NCBI RefSeq assembly: GCF_017916255.1
Contig: NZ_CP072827.1
Coordinates: 496,001 to 560,000 of the forward strand
DNA from: Streptomyces mobaraensis NBRC 13819 = DSM 40847
Lineage (GTDB): Bacteria; Actinomycetota; Actinomycetes; Streptomycetales; Streptomycetaceae
DNA length: 64,000 bases
Direction: 5' to 3'
Shown: positions 53,055 through 62,585 of the stretch, one piece after another
How the letters are laid out: every line of letters starts with the position of its first letter
Position numbering within the stretch: position 1 is the stretch's first letter
The notes under the pieces: generated by a model
Databases searched by the model: none
What the model was told of the DNA's origin: nothing
What the model saw: only the letters and a program-made list of their open reading frames with translations
Program-made: the position numbers and the translations under genes

Positions 53055-53984
53055 ATGCGCGCACTCCTCGTCGACCCCACCGCCCCCGCCCGCCTGCGCC
53101 TCGGCGAGGCACCGGACCCCGAACCGGCACCCCACCAGGCACTCGTCCGCACCGTCGCGACCTCCCTCAACTCCGGCGAGATCCACCACGTCCTGGCGGA
53201 GTCGCCCGCCGGGGCCGTGCTCGGCTGGGACGCGGCGGGAGTCGTCGAACGCGCGGCGGCCGACGGCTCCGGCCCCGCGGCCGGCACCCCCGTCGTCACG
53301 CTGGGGTGGGACGGGGCCTGGGCGGAGCTCCGCGCGGTCGACACCGACCGCCTCGGCACCGTGCCCGAGGGCGCGGACCTCGGCGCGATCAGCACGATCC
53401 CGGTGGCCGGCGCCACCGCCCTGCGCGCGCTCCGGCGCCTCGGCCCGCTCCTCGGCCGCCGCGTCCTCGTCACCGGCGCGACCGGCGGCACCGGTCGGTA
53501 CGCCGTCCAACTCGCGCGCCGCGCGGGCGCGTACGTCGTCGCGTCCACCGGCGACCCCCGCGCGCACGGCGACGGCCTGCGGGCACTCGGCGCACACGAG
53601 GTCGTGACCGGCCCGGAAGACCTCATTGAACCGGTGCACGGCATCGTCGACATGGTCGGCGGACGGCACCTCGTCGAGGGCTACGCCCAGCTCGCCGAAC
53701 ACGGCACCCTCGTCAACGTGGGCCGCGCGGCACTGGCACCCGACACCTTCCCGCCCGGCGCCTTCTCCGGCGCCCCCGAGGCCCACGACCGGGCGCTGGT
53801 CAGCTTCTTCCTCCTGCGGTGCACGGGACTCGACGAGGACCTGACCCTCCTGGCCGGCCTGGTGGCGTCCGGGGAACTGGACGCCCAGATCGCCTGGCGT
53901 GGCACGTGGGACCAGGCGGCGGACGCGATCGACCTGCTGGTCGGCCGGCGCCTGCACGGCAAGGCGGTACTGGACCTGTCCTGA
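53055..53984 (+). CDS. NADP-dependent MDR oxidoreductase
   Basis: 309-residue medium-chain reductase. GroES-like start ([49 protein letters not shown]) and nucleotide-binding [22 protein letters not shown]. No zinc-ligand Cys cluster, so quinone-reductase type. GGAAGGG precedes ATG 53055. Divergent from the TetR gene and presumably under its control; such pairs usually handle reactive carbonyls or quinones. Confidence 0.85.
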   Translation: MRALLVDPTAPARLRLGEAPDPEPAPHQALVRTVATSLNSGEIHHVLAESPAGAVLGWDAAGVVERAAADGSGPAAGTPVVTLGWDGAWAELRAVDTDRLGTVPEGADLGAISTIPVAGATALRALRRLGPLLGRRVLVTGATGGTGRYAVQLARRAGAYVVASTGDPRAHGDGLRALGAHEVVTGPEDLIEPVHGIVDMVGGRHLVEGYAQLAEHGTLVNVGRAALAPDTFPPGAFSGAPEAHDRALVSFFLLRCTGLDEDLTLLAGLVASGELDAQIAWRGTWDQAADAIDLLVGRRLHGKAVLDLS

Positions 53985-54012
53985 CGGCAGTGCCGGACCT
54001 GTCCTGAACGCG

Positions 54013-54030
54013 GCCGCCACCGGTGGCGGC
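54013..54030 (+). terminator. 18-bp perfect palindrome after the oxidoreductase gene
   Basis: GCCGCCACCGGTGGCGGC is fully self-complementary, 28 bp after the stop codon. It may be a short terminator, or a protein-binding palindrome that belongs to the next promoter. Confidence 0.4.
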
Positions 54031-54036
54031 TACCAC

Positions 54037-54067
54037 CTGAGTACCGAAACTGAGTACGAACGCTCAG
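54037..54067. promoter_or_regulatory. CTGAGTAC direct repeats and inverted CTGAG/CTCAG
   Basis: CTGAGTAC at 54037-54044 and 54050-54057 (13-nt period); the second is also the left arm of CTGAG-8-CTCAG (54050-54067). Located 35-65 bp before ATG 54101, so a probable regulator site for that gene. Confidence 0.55.
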
Positions 54068-54075
54068 GTCCGGCC

Positions 54076-54093
54076 GCCTGCCGGGCGGCAGGC
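54076..54093 (+). promoter_or_regulatory. Hairpin just before the ribosome site of the 54101 gene
   Basis: Perfect 7-bp stem GCCTGCC/GGCAGGC with a GGGC loop, directly next to the CTGGAG ribosome site (54094-54098). It could modulate translation. Confidence 0.4.
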
Positions 54094-54100
54094 TGGAGTC

Positions 54101-54874
54101 ATGACCACGCCGCTCACCGGACCCCAGTCGTACCCCGCGCCCCCGCCGTTCCCCGCCTTCCCGCCGCCCTTGCCGCCCGTACCGCCGCGCCGGCGGCGGC
54201 GTGGGCTGGTGGCCGGGGGTGTCGCCCTGGCCGTCCTGGTGGCCGGCGGCGGCGCCGGGGCCTGGTGGTGGACGCGGGACGGGGACGGCTCACCGCTGGC
54301 CGGGCGGCCGCGGGTGGCGGACGACGCGGCCGGACTCTCCTACGCCGTCCCCAAGGGCTGGGAGCACGACTCGAAGCACAAGCTCATCAACGCCTTCACC
54401 ACGGCGATCGGCCGCAAGAAGCAGGACGACCACCACACGGCCGCCGTGCTGGCCGGTCGTTCCGGCGCGATCCCCCAGGACCGGCTGCGGATGTGGGCCG
54501 AGCGGGCCGCCCGTTCGAACGCGGAGTTCTTCTACCCCGACCGGCCCGTCGCGCCCGAGGAGTCCCGCCCGACCTCGGTGGACGGGCACCCCGCCCACAC
54601 CGTGGCCCTGCGGGTGGACGCCGAGGAGGGCGGTCCCGCCCGGCTGCGGATGACCCTCCTGCGAGTGGACGACACCCGGGCCGCCTTCCTCCTCGGCATC
54701 GACCAGCCGGCCGGAGGGCCGGTGCAGGAGGAGGTCGACCAGGTGCTGGAGAGCGCCGAAGTGACGGGGGGTGGGAAGGCGACGGAGGGGCGGCCGGAGG
54801 CCGGGGGCCGGTCCGGGTCCGGCGCGCCGTCCCAGGCGCTTCCCGCGTACGGAACCGACCGCCGCCGCCTCTGA
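54101..54874 (+). CDS. Proline-rich single-pass membrane protein
   Basis: 257 residues. A cytoplasmic N-terminal Pro-rich segment (residues 10-30), an Arg cluster (RRRRR) and one membrane helix (LVAGGVALAVLVAGGGAGAWWW, about 36-57) are followed by an exported domain of about 150 residues with beta/alpha pattern (LSYAVPKGWEHDSKH, LRMWAERAARSNAEFFYPDRP, RLRMTLLRVDDTRAAFLLGID) and a disordered Gly-rich tail. The layout resembles actinobacterial proteins of the septal or serine-kinase-linked type, but no family could be named. CTGAGTAC repeats upstream suggest stress-type control. Confidence 0.65.
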   Translation: MTTPLTGPQSYPAPPPFPAFPPPLPPVPPRRRRRGLVAGGVALAVLVAGGGAGAWWWTRDGDGSPLAGRPRVADDAAGLSYAVPKGWEHDSKHKLINAFTTAIGRKKQDDHHTAAVLAGRSGAIPQDRLRMWAERAARSNAEFFYPDRPVAPEESRPTSVDGHPAHTVALRVDAEEGGPARLRMTLLRVDDTRAAFLLGIDQPAGGPVQEEVDQVLESAEVTGGGKATEGRPEAGGRSGSGAPSQALPAYGTDRRRL

Positions 54875-54891
54875 CCCTCCCCACCGTCACC

Positions 54892-55110
54892 TCACTCCTC
54901 GAAAAACTCCCGCACCACCCGTTCCGCCGCCTCGTCCGCCGCCGCCGCGGGTGACAGCTCACTCAGGGTGTCCAGGTCGGTGTCCTCACTGAGTTCGGCC
55001 TCCCAGGCGGCGGCCAATTGCTCCTGCCGCTCGCGCGGCTGGCTCTCGACCTTCTTCCGGCTCGCGGGGCTCAGGGCCGCCAGGAAGCGGGGCAGTTCGT
55101 CGGCGGGCAT
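54892..55110 (-). CDS. Small acidic helical protein, 72 aa
   Basis: ATG 55110 (GAGAGG upstream). The product reads MPADELPRFLAALSPASRKKVE and continues as charged helices with a very acidic C-terminus (AAADEAAERVVREFFEE). No Cys, no signal. It is convergent with the membrane protein gene (17-bp gap) and divergent from photolyase. No family recognised. Confidence 0.55.
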   Translation of the reverse strand: MPADELPRFLAALSPASRKKVESQPRERQEQLAAAWEAELSEDTDLDTLSELSPAAAADEAAERVVREFFEE

Positions 55111-55292
55111 ACGGGCCTCTCTCGTCGCGGTCGCTCCTCCCCCGCCGCACCTGGGGCGCGTGGGGTTCCTGATCAGGTGTTCCAGGCCCCGGCCCGGCAT
55201 CCCTGCCCGGGGCAGCCCGCTCACCCGAACGGCCCCCGCGCCGCGCCCCGACGCGTCCCCGGCCGCCGCCGGACGCGCCGTAGCCTGACGCC

Positions 55293-56657
55293 ATGCCCGT
55301 AGCCCTCGCCCTGTTCACCTCCGACCTGCGGCTGCACGACAACCCCGTGCTGCGGGCGGCCGTCCGCGCCGGCGACCGCGTCGTCCCCCTCTTCGTCGTC
55401 GACAGCGGCGTGGCCGCCGCCGGTTTCGCCGCGCCGAACCGGTCCGCGTTCCTCGCCGGCTGCCTGGCCGACCTCGACGAGGGGCTGCGGGCACGCGGCG
55501 GGCGGCTGGTCGTCCGCCGGGGTGACGTGGTCGAGGAGACCTGCCGGGTGGCCGCCGCGGCGGACGCGGTGGAGGTGCACGTCGCCGGCGGGGTGAGCGG
55601 TTACGCGCACCGCCGCGAGGAGCGGCTGCGCGCCGCGCTGGAGGCGGGCGGGCGCCGGCTGCGCGTGCACGACGCGGTGGTCACGGTGGTGGCCCCGGGC
55701 GAGGTGGCGCCCGCCGGGAAGGACCACTTCGCGGTGTTCACGCCGTACTTCCGCCGCTGGTCGGCGGAGCCGCCCCGGGCGGTCGCGGACCCGCCCCGGC
55801 GCGTCGACGTCCCCGAGGTGGACGGGCTGCCGGTGCCCTCGGCCGCGGACCTCGGGGCCGACGGCGCGGCGCCCGGCCTGCCCCGTGGCGGCGAGCGCGA
55901 GGGCCGGCGCCGGCTGACGGCCTGGCTGCGGAACGGTGTCGACCGCTACGCCGAGCTCCACGACGACCTGGCCGCCGACGCCACCTCCCGCCTCTCCGCG
56001 TACCTGCACTTCGGCTGCCTGTCACCGCTCGAAGTGGTGACGCGGGCCCGCGGGGACTCCCCCGGCGCCGAGGCGTTCGTCCGCCAGCTCGCCTGGCGGG
56101 ACTTCCACCACCAGGTACTCGCCGCCCGCCCCCGGGCCGCCGTCGCCGACTACCGGACGCGCCACGACCGCTGGCGGCGGGACGCGGGCGAGTTCGACGC
56201 CTGGCGGGCCGGGCACACCGGCTACCCGGTCGTCGACGCGGCGATGCGCCAGCTCGCCCACGAGGGCTGGACGCACAACCGGGCCCGCATGATCGTCGCC
56301 TCGTTCCTCGCCAAGACCCTCCACCACGACTGGCGGGAGGGCGCCCGGCACTTCCTCCGCCACCTCGTCGACGGCGACCTGGCCAACAACCAGCTCAACT
56401 GGCAGTGGATGGCCGGCACGGGCACCGACACCCGCCCCAACCGCGTCCTCAACCCCGTCGTGCAGGGCCGCCGCTTCGACCCGGGCGGCGACTACGTCCG
56501 CCGCTGGGTCCCCGAACTGGCCGGCGTGCCCGGCCCCGCCGTCCACGAGCCGTGGAAGCTGCCCGCGGCCGTCCGCTCCGGGCTGCGTTATCCGGAGCCG
56601 CTCGTCGACCTCGCGGAGGCCCTGGCCCGCTTCCGGGCGGCGCGCGGCCTGGACTGA
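55293..56657 (+). CDS. phr: Deoxyribodipyrimidine photolyase
   Basis: 454-residue light-driven DNA repair enzyme that splits cyclobutane pyrimidine dimers. The N-terminal photolyase domain begins VALALFTSDLRLHDNPVLRAA. The C-terminal FAD domain has AFVRQLAWRDFHHQVL, DAAMRQLAHEGWTHNRARMIVASFLAKTL and NNQLNWQWMAGTGTDTRPNRVLNPVVQGRRFDP, the class I CPD photolyase signature with its Trp electron-transfer path. Complete length. Monocistronic. Confidence 0.93.
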   Translation: MPVALALFTSDLRLHDNPVLRAAVRAGDRVVPLFVVDSGVAAAGFAAPNRSAFLAGCLADLDEGLRARGGRLVVRRGDVVEETCRVAAAADAVEVHVAGGVSGYAHRREERLRAALEAGGRRLRVHDAVVTVVAPGEVAPAGKDHFAVFTPYFRRWSAEPPRAVADPPRRVDVPEVDGLPVPSAADLGADGAAPGLPRGGEREGRRRLTAWLRNGVDRYAELHDDLAADATSRLSAYLHFGCLSPLEVVTRARGDSPGAEAFVRQLAWRDFHHQVLAARPRAAVADYRTRHDRWRRDAGEFDAWRAGHTGYPVVDAAMRQLAHEGWTHNRARMIVASFLAKTLHHDWREGARHFLRHLVDGDLANNQLNWQWMAGTGTDTRPNRVLNPVVQGRRFDPGGDYVRRWVPELAGVPGPAVHEPWKLPAAVRSGLRYPEPLVDLAEALARFRAARGLD

Positions 56658-56781
56658 GCTCCCCCCGCACGTGGACGCGGAGATGCGTGACCAGGTGTTC
56701 CGTGGGTGGATGGGGGCAGGGGCGCAAGTGACCGGCCGCGCGCCGGTCGCGTACGACACGGCGGAACGGAGGAGCGTTCTC

Positions 56782-58524
56782 ATGGCCAAGCAGACGGTGG
56801 CGGAGCAGTTCGTCGACATCCTGGCGCGGGCCGGGGTGCGGCGGCTCTACGGGGTCGTCGGCGACAGCCTCAACCCGGTCGTGGACGCGGTGCGCCGCAA
56901 CGCGGCCATCGACTGGGTGCACGTCCGCCACGAGGAGGCCGCCGCGTTCGCCGCGGGCGCGGAGGCGCAGCTCACCGGCAAACTGGCGGCCTGCGCGGGC
57001 TCCTGCGGCCCCGGGAACCTGCACCTGATCAACGGCCTGTACGACGCCCACCGTTCCATGGCGCCCGTGCTCGCGCTGGCCTCGCACATCCCGAGCGGCG
57101 AGATCGGCACCGGTTTCTTCCAGGAGACCCACCCGGACCGGCTGTTCCAGGAGTGCAGCCACTACTGCGAGCTGGTGTCCACCCCGCAGCAGATGCCGCG
57201 CGTGCTGCGCACCGGCATCCAGAACGCGATCGGGCGCGGCGGCGTCGGCGTCATCGTGCTGCCCGGGGACGTCGCCGGGGAGCCGGCCGCCGCGCCCACC
57301 GGGGACCACGCGCTGGTCACCACCCGGCCGTCGGTGCGCCCCGGGGACGCGGAGATCGACGCGCTGGCGCGGATGGTCGACGAAGCCGGCAAGGTGACGC
57401 TGTTCTGCGGCGCCGGTACGGCGGGGGCGCACGACGAGGTGATGCGGTTCGCCGAACGGGTGAAGGCGCCCGTCGGGCACGCGCTGCGCGGCAAGGAGTG
57501 GATCCAGTACGACAACCCGTACGACGTCGGCATGAGCGGCCTGCTGGGCTACGGCGCCGCCTACGAGGCCACCCACGAGTGCGACCTGCTGATCCTGCTG
57601 GGCACCGACTTCCCGTACACCGCGTTCCTGCCGGACGATGTGAAGATCGCCCAGGTGGACGTGCGGCCCGAGCGCCTGGGCCGGCGGTCCGCGCTGGACC
57701 TGGCGGTGTGGGGCGACGTCCGCGAGACGCTGCGCTGCCTCACGCCGAAGGTGCAGGTGAAGAGCGGCCGGAAGTTCCTCGACAAGATGCTGAAGAAGCA
57801 CGCGGACGCCCTGGAGGGCGTCGTCAAGGCGTACACGCGGAAGGTGGAGAAGCACACACCGATCCATCCGGAGTACGTGGCGTCGGTGCTGGACGAGGAG
57901 GCGGCCGACGACGCGGTGTTCACCGTCGACACCGGCATGAACAACGTCTGGGCCGCCCGCTACCTCACTCCCAACGGCCGGCGGCGCGTCATCGGCTCGT
58001 TCACCCACGGCTCGATGGCCAACGCGCTGCCCCAGGCGATCGGGGCGCAGTTCCTCGACCCGGACCGGCAGGTGGTGTCGATGTCCGGGGACGGCGGGTT
58101 CTCCATGCTGATGGGCGACTTCCTGACGTTGGTGCAGTACGGGCTGCCGGTGAAGGTGGTGCTGTTCAACAACTCGTCGCTGGGCATGGTGGAGCTGGAG
58201 ATGATGGTGGGCGGCCTGCCGTCGTACGGCACGGCCAACCGCAACCCGGACTTCGCGGCCCTCGCGACGGCGGCCGGGGCGTACGGGGTGCGGGTGGAGA
58301 AGCCCAAGCAGGTGCGGGGCGCGCTGCGGGACGCGTTCCGGCACAAGGGTCCGGCGCTGGTGGACATCGTGACCGATCCCAACGCGCTCTCGATGCCGCC
58401 GAAGATCAGCGCGGACATGGTGAGCGGGTTCGCCCTGTCGGCGGGGAAGATGGTGCTGGACGGGGGTGTGGGGCGGATGGTGCAGATGGCGCGCTCGAAT
58501 CTGCGGAACATCCCGCGGCCCTGA
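56782..58524 (+). CDS. poxB: Pyruvate oxidase / pyruvate:quinone dehydrogenase-type ThDP enzyme
   Basis: 580-residue thiamine-diphosphate enzyme. N-terminal Pyr domain VAEQFVDILARAGVRRLYGVVGDSLNPVVDAV with catalytic Glu in HVRHEEAAAFAAG, a central FAD/DHAP-like domain and a C-terminal PP domain with the ThDP motif SGDGGFSMLMGDFLTLVQYGLPVKVVLFNNSSLGM. Length and order match PoxB and pyruvate oxidases; it decarboxylates pyruvate to acetate and CO2 (or acetyl phosphate). ATG 56782 follows GGAGGAG. It is close to a phosphoketolase and a DevR-like regulator, a set related to acetyl-phosphate metabolism. Confidence 0.85.
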   Translation: MAKQTVAEQFVDILARAGVRRLYGVVGDSLNPVVDAVRRNAAIDWVHVRHEEAAAFAAGAEAQLTGKLAACAGSCGPGNLHLINGLYDAHRSMAPVLALASHIPSGEIGTGFFQETHPDRLFQECSHYCELVSTPQQMPRVLRTGIQNAIGRGGVGVIVLPGDVAGEPAAAPTGDHALVTTRPSVRPGDAEIDALARMVDEAGKVTLFCGAGTAGAHDEVMRFAERVKAPVGHALRGKEWIQYDNPYDVGMSGLLGYGAAYEATHECDLLILLGTDFPYTAFLPDDVKIAQVDVRPERLGRRSALDLAVWGDVRETLRCLTPKVQVKSGRKFLDKMLKKHADALEGVVKAYTRKVEKHTPIHPEYVASVLDEEAADDAVFTVDTGMNNVWAARYLTPNGRRRVIGSFTHGSMANALPQAIGAQFLDPDRQVVSMSGDGGFSMLMGDFLTLVQYGLPVKVVLFNNSSLGMVELEMMVGGLPSYGTANRNPDFAALATAAGAYGVRVEKPKQVRGALRDAFRHKGPALVDIVTDPNALSMPPKISADMVSGFALSAGKMVLDGGVGRMVQMARSNLRNIPRP

Positions 58525-58564
58525 CGGCCCTGGCGGCCCCTGACGGTTCCTGTCCTGACCGTCC

Positions 58565-58598
58565 CGGTGACCGGGTCCGGTGACCGGGTCCGGTGACC
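58565..58598. repeat. 13-bp tandem repeat
   Basis: CGGTGACCGGGTC twice (58565-58577, 58578-58590) plus a partial third copy (58591-58598), between convergent poxB and the small gene at 58706. May fold as a terminator, since GGTGACC is self-complementary. Confidence 0.65.
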
Positions 58599-58705
58599 CG
58601 TCCGGCGGCCCGTGCGCATCCGCCGGTCGGGCCCGTCCGCTGCCGTCACCGCTGCCGCTGCCCATCCTGTCCGGCTGCCGCGGCCACCCGCCCGCGACCG
58701 GCTGC

Positions 58706-58954
58706 CTACCGCCGGGTCAGCCGGGGCCCGCCGGAGGCGTCGTCCACCCGATAGCGGGCGGCCAGCGCCGCGAGAGGCTTCCCGACGCACTCCTCCGGCA
58801 CCGCGAATTCCGCCACCTTGCGGTCCTCGCCGGGCACCGGGCGGACCCCGATGCGATCGTCGCCCTCCTCCACGATCTCCGCCAGGGCGAGGATCTCCCC
58901 GTTCTCGTCGAATACCGCGTGCACGCGCATGAGCGAACCGTCCGTTTCCGTCAC
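58706..58954 (-). CDS. Small hypothetical protein, 82 aa
   Basis: GTG 58954 overlaps the stop of the upstream gene by 4 bp (GTGA), so it is translationally coupled. The product (MRVHAVFDENGEILALAEIVEEGDD..., RYRVDDASGGPRLTRR) is acidic, beta-strand rich and resembles a small ligand-binding or toxin-partner-like protein, but no family is recognised. Met9 (58930) is an alternative start without a ribosome site. Confidence 0.55.
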   Translation of the reverse strand: MTETDGSLMRVHAVFDENGEILALAEIVEEGDDRIGVRPVPGEDRKVAEFAVPEECVGKPLAALAARYRVDDASGGPRLTRR

Positions 58955-59229
58955 GGGGTCACAAGGACGAGGGTGAAAATGAACTCGGAGTTCCCGGTCG
59001 CCCGGAGGGTTACCCCCCAGAACGGCGGGATCGGGTCGTTGAAGTCCCAGAAGGAGAACTCGGACACGTACTCCAGCTGCGCGTTCCGGTCGCTGAACGA
59101 CGTGTGGTTCACGCAGGGCCGGATCCAGGAGCTGCCGGGCGGGACCTTGCCGAAGTCGAAGGCGAAATTGTTCTGCTGACCGTTGCCGAGGAACAGCAGA
59201 CCGCTGCTCTTCACTTCCAGACCGGCCAT
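58951..59229 (-). CDS. Small hypothetical protein, 92 aa
   Basis: ATG 59229 follows GGAAAGGCGGTGG. Sequence MAGLEVKSSGLLFLGNGQQNNFAFDFGKVPPGSSWIRP..., rich in Asn, Phe and beta structure, with one Cys and no signal peptide. A lectin-like or virion-like beta sandwich is possible. Forms a two-gene unit with the 58706 gene. Not recognised. Confidence 0.6.
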   Translation of the reverse strand: MAGLEVKSSGLLFLGNGQQNNFAFDFGKVPPGSSWIRPCVNHTSFSDRNAQLEYVSEFSFWDFNDPIPPFWGVTLRATGNSEFIFTLVLVTP

Positions 59230-59489
59230 GTTCCACCGCCTTTCCGGAATCGCCGTACCCCGAAGGGAGCACTGTGGGCACAGCGTGCTCCCGGCCCCGG
59301 ACGCCGTGAACGGCCGCGGCGCGGACACCACCCGTTCGGCTCCGCAGGACGGGACGGCGGTGGCCCGTGCGCCGCGGGACGCCTTCCGCGGGTGGGGCCG
59401 TTCGGCCCATGGCACCGCCCCGTAGGATCGACCACGATCGACACCAGGCGTGACCGGTGCGACCGGCGCGGACGGTGACAGGAGGGGCA

Positions 59490-60170
59490 GTGGAACAGGC
59501 AAGGGTCTTCTCTCCGGAGAAGCCGATCCGGGTGTTCCTCCTGGACGACCACGAGGTCGTCCGGCGGGGCGTCCAGGACCTGCTGGACGCCGAGGACGAC
59601 ATCACGGTGGCCGGCGAGGCGGGCACGATCGCCCAGGCCCTGGCCCGGGGTCCCGCGCTGCGCCCGGACGTCGCCGTGCTGGACGTCCGGCTGCCCGACG
59701 GCGACGGCATCTCGGTCTGCCGGGAACTGCGGTCGCGCATGCCGGACCTCGCCTGTCTGATGCTCACGTCGTTCGACGACGACGACGCCCTGCTGGACGC
59801 CATCATGGCGGGCGCGGCGGGCTACGTACTCAAGCAGATCAAGGGCTCCGACCTGGTGGCGGCGATCCGCACGGTCGCCTCCGGGCAGTCCATGCTCGAC
59901 CCGGCCACCACCGCCCGGCTCATGAGCAGCCTGCGCGGCGACGAGGGCGCCCACCCGGAGGACGACCGGCTGGCGGGCCTGTCGCCGCGCGAGCGCGACA
60001 TCCTGGCGCTCATCGGCGAGGGCATGACCAACCGGCAGATCGGCCGGCAGCTCTTCCTCTCCGAGAAGACGGTCAAGAACCACATCTCACGGCTGCTCGC
60101 CAAGCTGGGCGTGGAGCGCCGCATCCAGGCGGCGGTGATCGCCTCGGAGGCGGCCCGGGCGGGCGGCTGA
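59490..60170 (+). CDS. NarL/LuxR-type response regulator, DevR (DosR)-like
   Basis: 226 residues. Receiver domain: D19/D20 (FLLDDHEVV), phosphorylated D65 (VAVLDVRLP), [10 protein letters not shown] and K in [10 protein letters not shown]-terminal LuxR helix-turn-helix [45 protein letters not shown]. The receiver-HTH layout and [13 protein letters not shown] fit the DevR/DosR hypoxia-regulator type. GTG 59490 follows AGGAGG. No sensor kinase gene is adjacent. The neighbouring phosphoketolase (15 bp away, convergent) and poxB suggest a redox or energy-stress role. Confidence 0.87.
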   Translation: MEQARVFSPEKPIRVFLLDDHEVVRRGVQDLLDAEDDITVAGEAGTIAQALARGPALRPDVAVLDVRLPDGDGISVCRELRSRMPDLACLMLTSFDDDDALLDAIMAGAAGYVLKQIKGSDLVAAIRTVASGQSMLDPATTARLMSSLRGDEGAHPEDDRLAGLSPRERDILALIGEGMTNRQIGRQLFLSEKTVKNHISRLLAKLGVERRIQAAVIASEAARAGG

Positions 60171-60185
60171 GCCACCGGCGTCCGC

Positions 60186-62585
60186 TCACCCGTCCCAGCT
60201 CCACTCCGCCACCTCCGGCAGGTCCGTGCCGTGCTCGCGGATCCAGGCGTGGTGGCGGGTCCGGACGTCGTCCATCGCCTGCCGCACGCCGGCGGCGCGG
60301 ACGCCGAGGCCGGGGACGCGGTCGATGACGTCCATGACGAGGCGGTAGCGGTCGAGGTCGTTGCTGACGACCATGTCGAACGGCGTGGTCGTCGTACCGG
60401 ACTCCTTGTAACCGCGCACGTGGAAATTCGGGTGACCCGCCCGCCGGTAGGCAAGACGGTGGATGAGCCACGGGTAGCCGTGGTAGGCGAAGACGACGGG
60501 CCGGTCGGTGGTGAAGAGGGCGTCGAACTCGTGGTCGGGCATCCCGTGCGGGTGCTCGCCGTGCGGCATCAGCCGGGCGATGTCGACGACGTTGACGACG
60601 CGGACGGCGAGGTCGGGCAGGTGCCGCCGGAGCAGGGAGGCCGCGGCCAGGGTCTCCTGTGTCGGCACGTCCCCGGCACAGGCGAGGACGACGTCGGGTT
60701 CCCGCCGCCCGTCCTCCGTGCCGGCCCATTCCCAGACGCCGGCGCCGCGGGCGCAGTGGGCGCGGGCCTGTTCCAGGGTGAGCCAGTCGTAGCAGGGCTG
60801 TTTGCCGGCGACGATGACGTTGACGTAGTCGCGGCTGCGCAGGGCGTGGTCGGCGACGGACAGCAGGGTGTTGGCGTCCGGCGGCAGATACACCCGCACG
60901 ACTTCGGGGCTCTTGTTCAGGACGTGGTCGACGAACCCGGGGTCCTGGTGGGAGAAGCCGTTGTGGTCCTGGCGCCACACGTGCGAGGTGAGCAGGTAGT
61001 TCAGGGAGGCGATGGGCCGCCGCCAGGGCAGCCGCCGGGAGACGCGCAGCCACTTGATGTGCTGGTTGACCATCGAGTCGACGATGTGCACGAACGCCTC
61101 GTAGCAGGAGAACAGCCCGTGCCGCCCGGTGAGCAGGTACCCCTCCAGCCACCCCTGGCAGGTGTGCTCGGACAGGATCTCCATCACCCGACCATGCCGG
61201 TCCAGATGCTCGTCGGTGGGCAGGGTGCCGGCCTGCCACGCCTTGCCGCTCGCGCCGTAGACCGCCTGCAGCCGATTCGAAGCGGTCTCATCAGGCCCCA
61301 CAAGACGGAAATCGCGACGGTCGGAAGTGGCCTCCATGACGTCGGCGAGCAGCCCGCCGAGGACGGCGGTCGGCTCGTGCCGCCCGGCGCCGGGCCGGTC
61401 GACGACGACCGCGTGACGCTCCAGGGGCGGAACGGGCAGGTCGCGGAGGAGCAGTCCGCCGTTGGCGTACGGGGTTGCGCCGAGCCGCCGCGCTCCTTCG
61501 GGCACGCACTCCAGAACCCTCGGCACGGGCCGCCCGTCGCCGTCGAACAGTTCCTCCGGCCGGTACGACCGCAGCCACGCCTCCAACTGCCCCAGGTGCT
61601 CGGGATTGTCCCGGACACCGGAGAGCGGCACCTGATGCGACCGCCAGGTGCCCTCGACGGGCAGCCCGTCCACCTCACCGGGGCCGGTCCACCCCTTGGG
61701 CGTCCGCAACACGATCACGGGCCAGGAAGGCCGGTCCGCGATGCCCTCCTCGCGGGCGGTGCGCCGGATGGCGGCGATGTGGTCCAGCGCGGTGTCCATG
61801 GCGGCGGCCATGGCGCGATGGACGGTCATCGGATCGTCTCCGGTCACGTGCAGGACATGATGCCCGTACCCGTGCAGCAGCCGATCGAGCTCGTGCTCGG
61901 GCAGCCGGGCGAGGACCGTGGGGTTGGCGATCTTGTACCCGTTGAGATGGAGGATCGGCAGGACAGCACCATCCCGAACGGGATCGAGGAACTTGTTGGA
62001 GTGCCACGACGCGGCGAGCGGCCCGGTCTCGGCCTCCCCGTCCCCGACCACGCAGGCGACCAGCAGCTCCGGCCGGTCGAACGCGGCCCCGTACGCATGC
62101 GACAGCGAGTACCCGAGCTCCCCGCCCTCATGAATCGACCCGGGCGTCTCGGGCGCCACATGACTGGGCACCCCACCGGGAAACGAGAACTGCCGGAACA
62201 GCCGCTCCATTCCGTCCGCGTCCCGTGTGACATCGGGATACGTCTCGCTGTAGCTCCCCTCCAGCCACGAGTTGGCCAACACAGCGGGCCCCCCATGCCC
62301 GGGCCCCCACACACAGAGCGCCTCGATCCCCCGCTGCTTGATCACCCGGTTGAGGTGGGTGTACACGAGGTTCAACCCGGGCGAGGTCCCCCAGTGCCCG
62401 AGCAGCCGCGGCTTGATGTGCTCCGGCCGCAGGGGCTCGGTGAGCAGCGGGTTCCCCATCAGATAGATCTGCCCGACGGCCAGATAGTTCGCGGCCCGCC
62501 AGTGCGCGTCCAGCGCGGCAAGCTCGGCGTCGGACGGAGGCCGCGCATCGTCGGCGCGCTCCTGGGACTGCTTGGGCTCCGGCAT
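60186..62585 (-). CDS. xfp: Phosphoketolase (xylulose-5-P / fructose-6-P)
   Basis: 799-residue thiamine-diphosphate enzyme that cleaves xylulose-5-phosphate (and/or fructose-6-phosphate) to acetyl phosphate and a triose or tetrose phosphate. Family signatures: [76 protein letters not shown], ThDP motif [23 protein letters not shown], and [11 protein letters not shown] near the transketolase-like middle. Full length. ATG 62585 follows GGGAG. It ends 15 bp from the DevR-like gene. Confidence 0.93.
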   Translation of the reverse strand: MPEPKQSQERADDARPPSDAELAALDAHWRAANYLAVGQIYLMGNPLLTEPLRPEHIKPRLLGHWGTSPGLNLVYTHLNRVIKQRGIEALCVWGPGHGGPAVLANSWLEGSYSETYPDVTRDADGMERLFRQFSFPGGVPSHVAPETPGSIHEGGELGYSLSHAYGAAFDRPELLVACVVGDGEAETGPLAASWHSNKFLDPVRDGAVLPILHLNGYKIANPTVLARLPEHELDRLLHGYGHHVLHVTGDDPMTVHRAMAAAMDTALDHIAAIRRTAREEGIADRPSWPVIVLRTPKGWTGPGEVDGLPVEGTWRSHQVPLSGVRDNPEHLGQLEAWLRSYRPEELFDGDGRPVPRVLECVPEGARRLGATPYANGGLLLRDLPVPPLERHAVVVDRPGAGRHEPTAVLGGLLADVMEATSDRRDFRLVGPDETASNRLQAVYGASGKAWQAGTLPTDEHLDRHGRVMEILSEHTCQGWLEGYLLTGRHGLFSCYEAFVHIVDSMVNQHIKWLRVSRRLPWRRPIASLNYLLTSHVWRQDHNGFSHQDPGFVDHVLNKSPEVVRVYLPPDANTLLSVADHALRSRDYVNVIVAGKQPCYDWLTLEQARAHCARGAGVWEWAGTEDGRREPDVVLACAGDVPTQETLAAASLLRRHLPDLAVRVVNVVDIARLMPHGEHPHGMPDHEFDALFTTDRPVVFAYHGYPWLIHRLAYRRAGHPNFHVRGYKESGTTTTPFDMVVSNDLDRYRLVMDVIDRVPGLGVRAAGVRQAMDDVRTRHHAWIREHGTDLPEVAEWSWDG

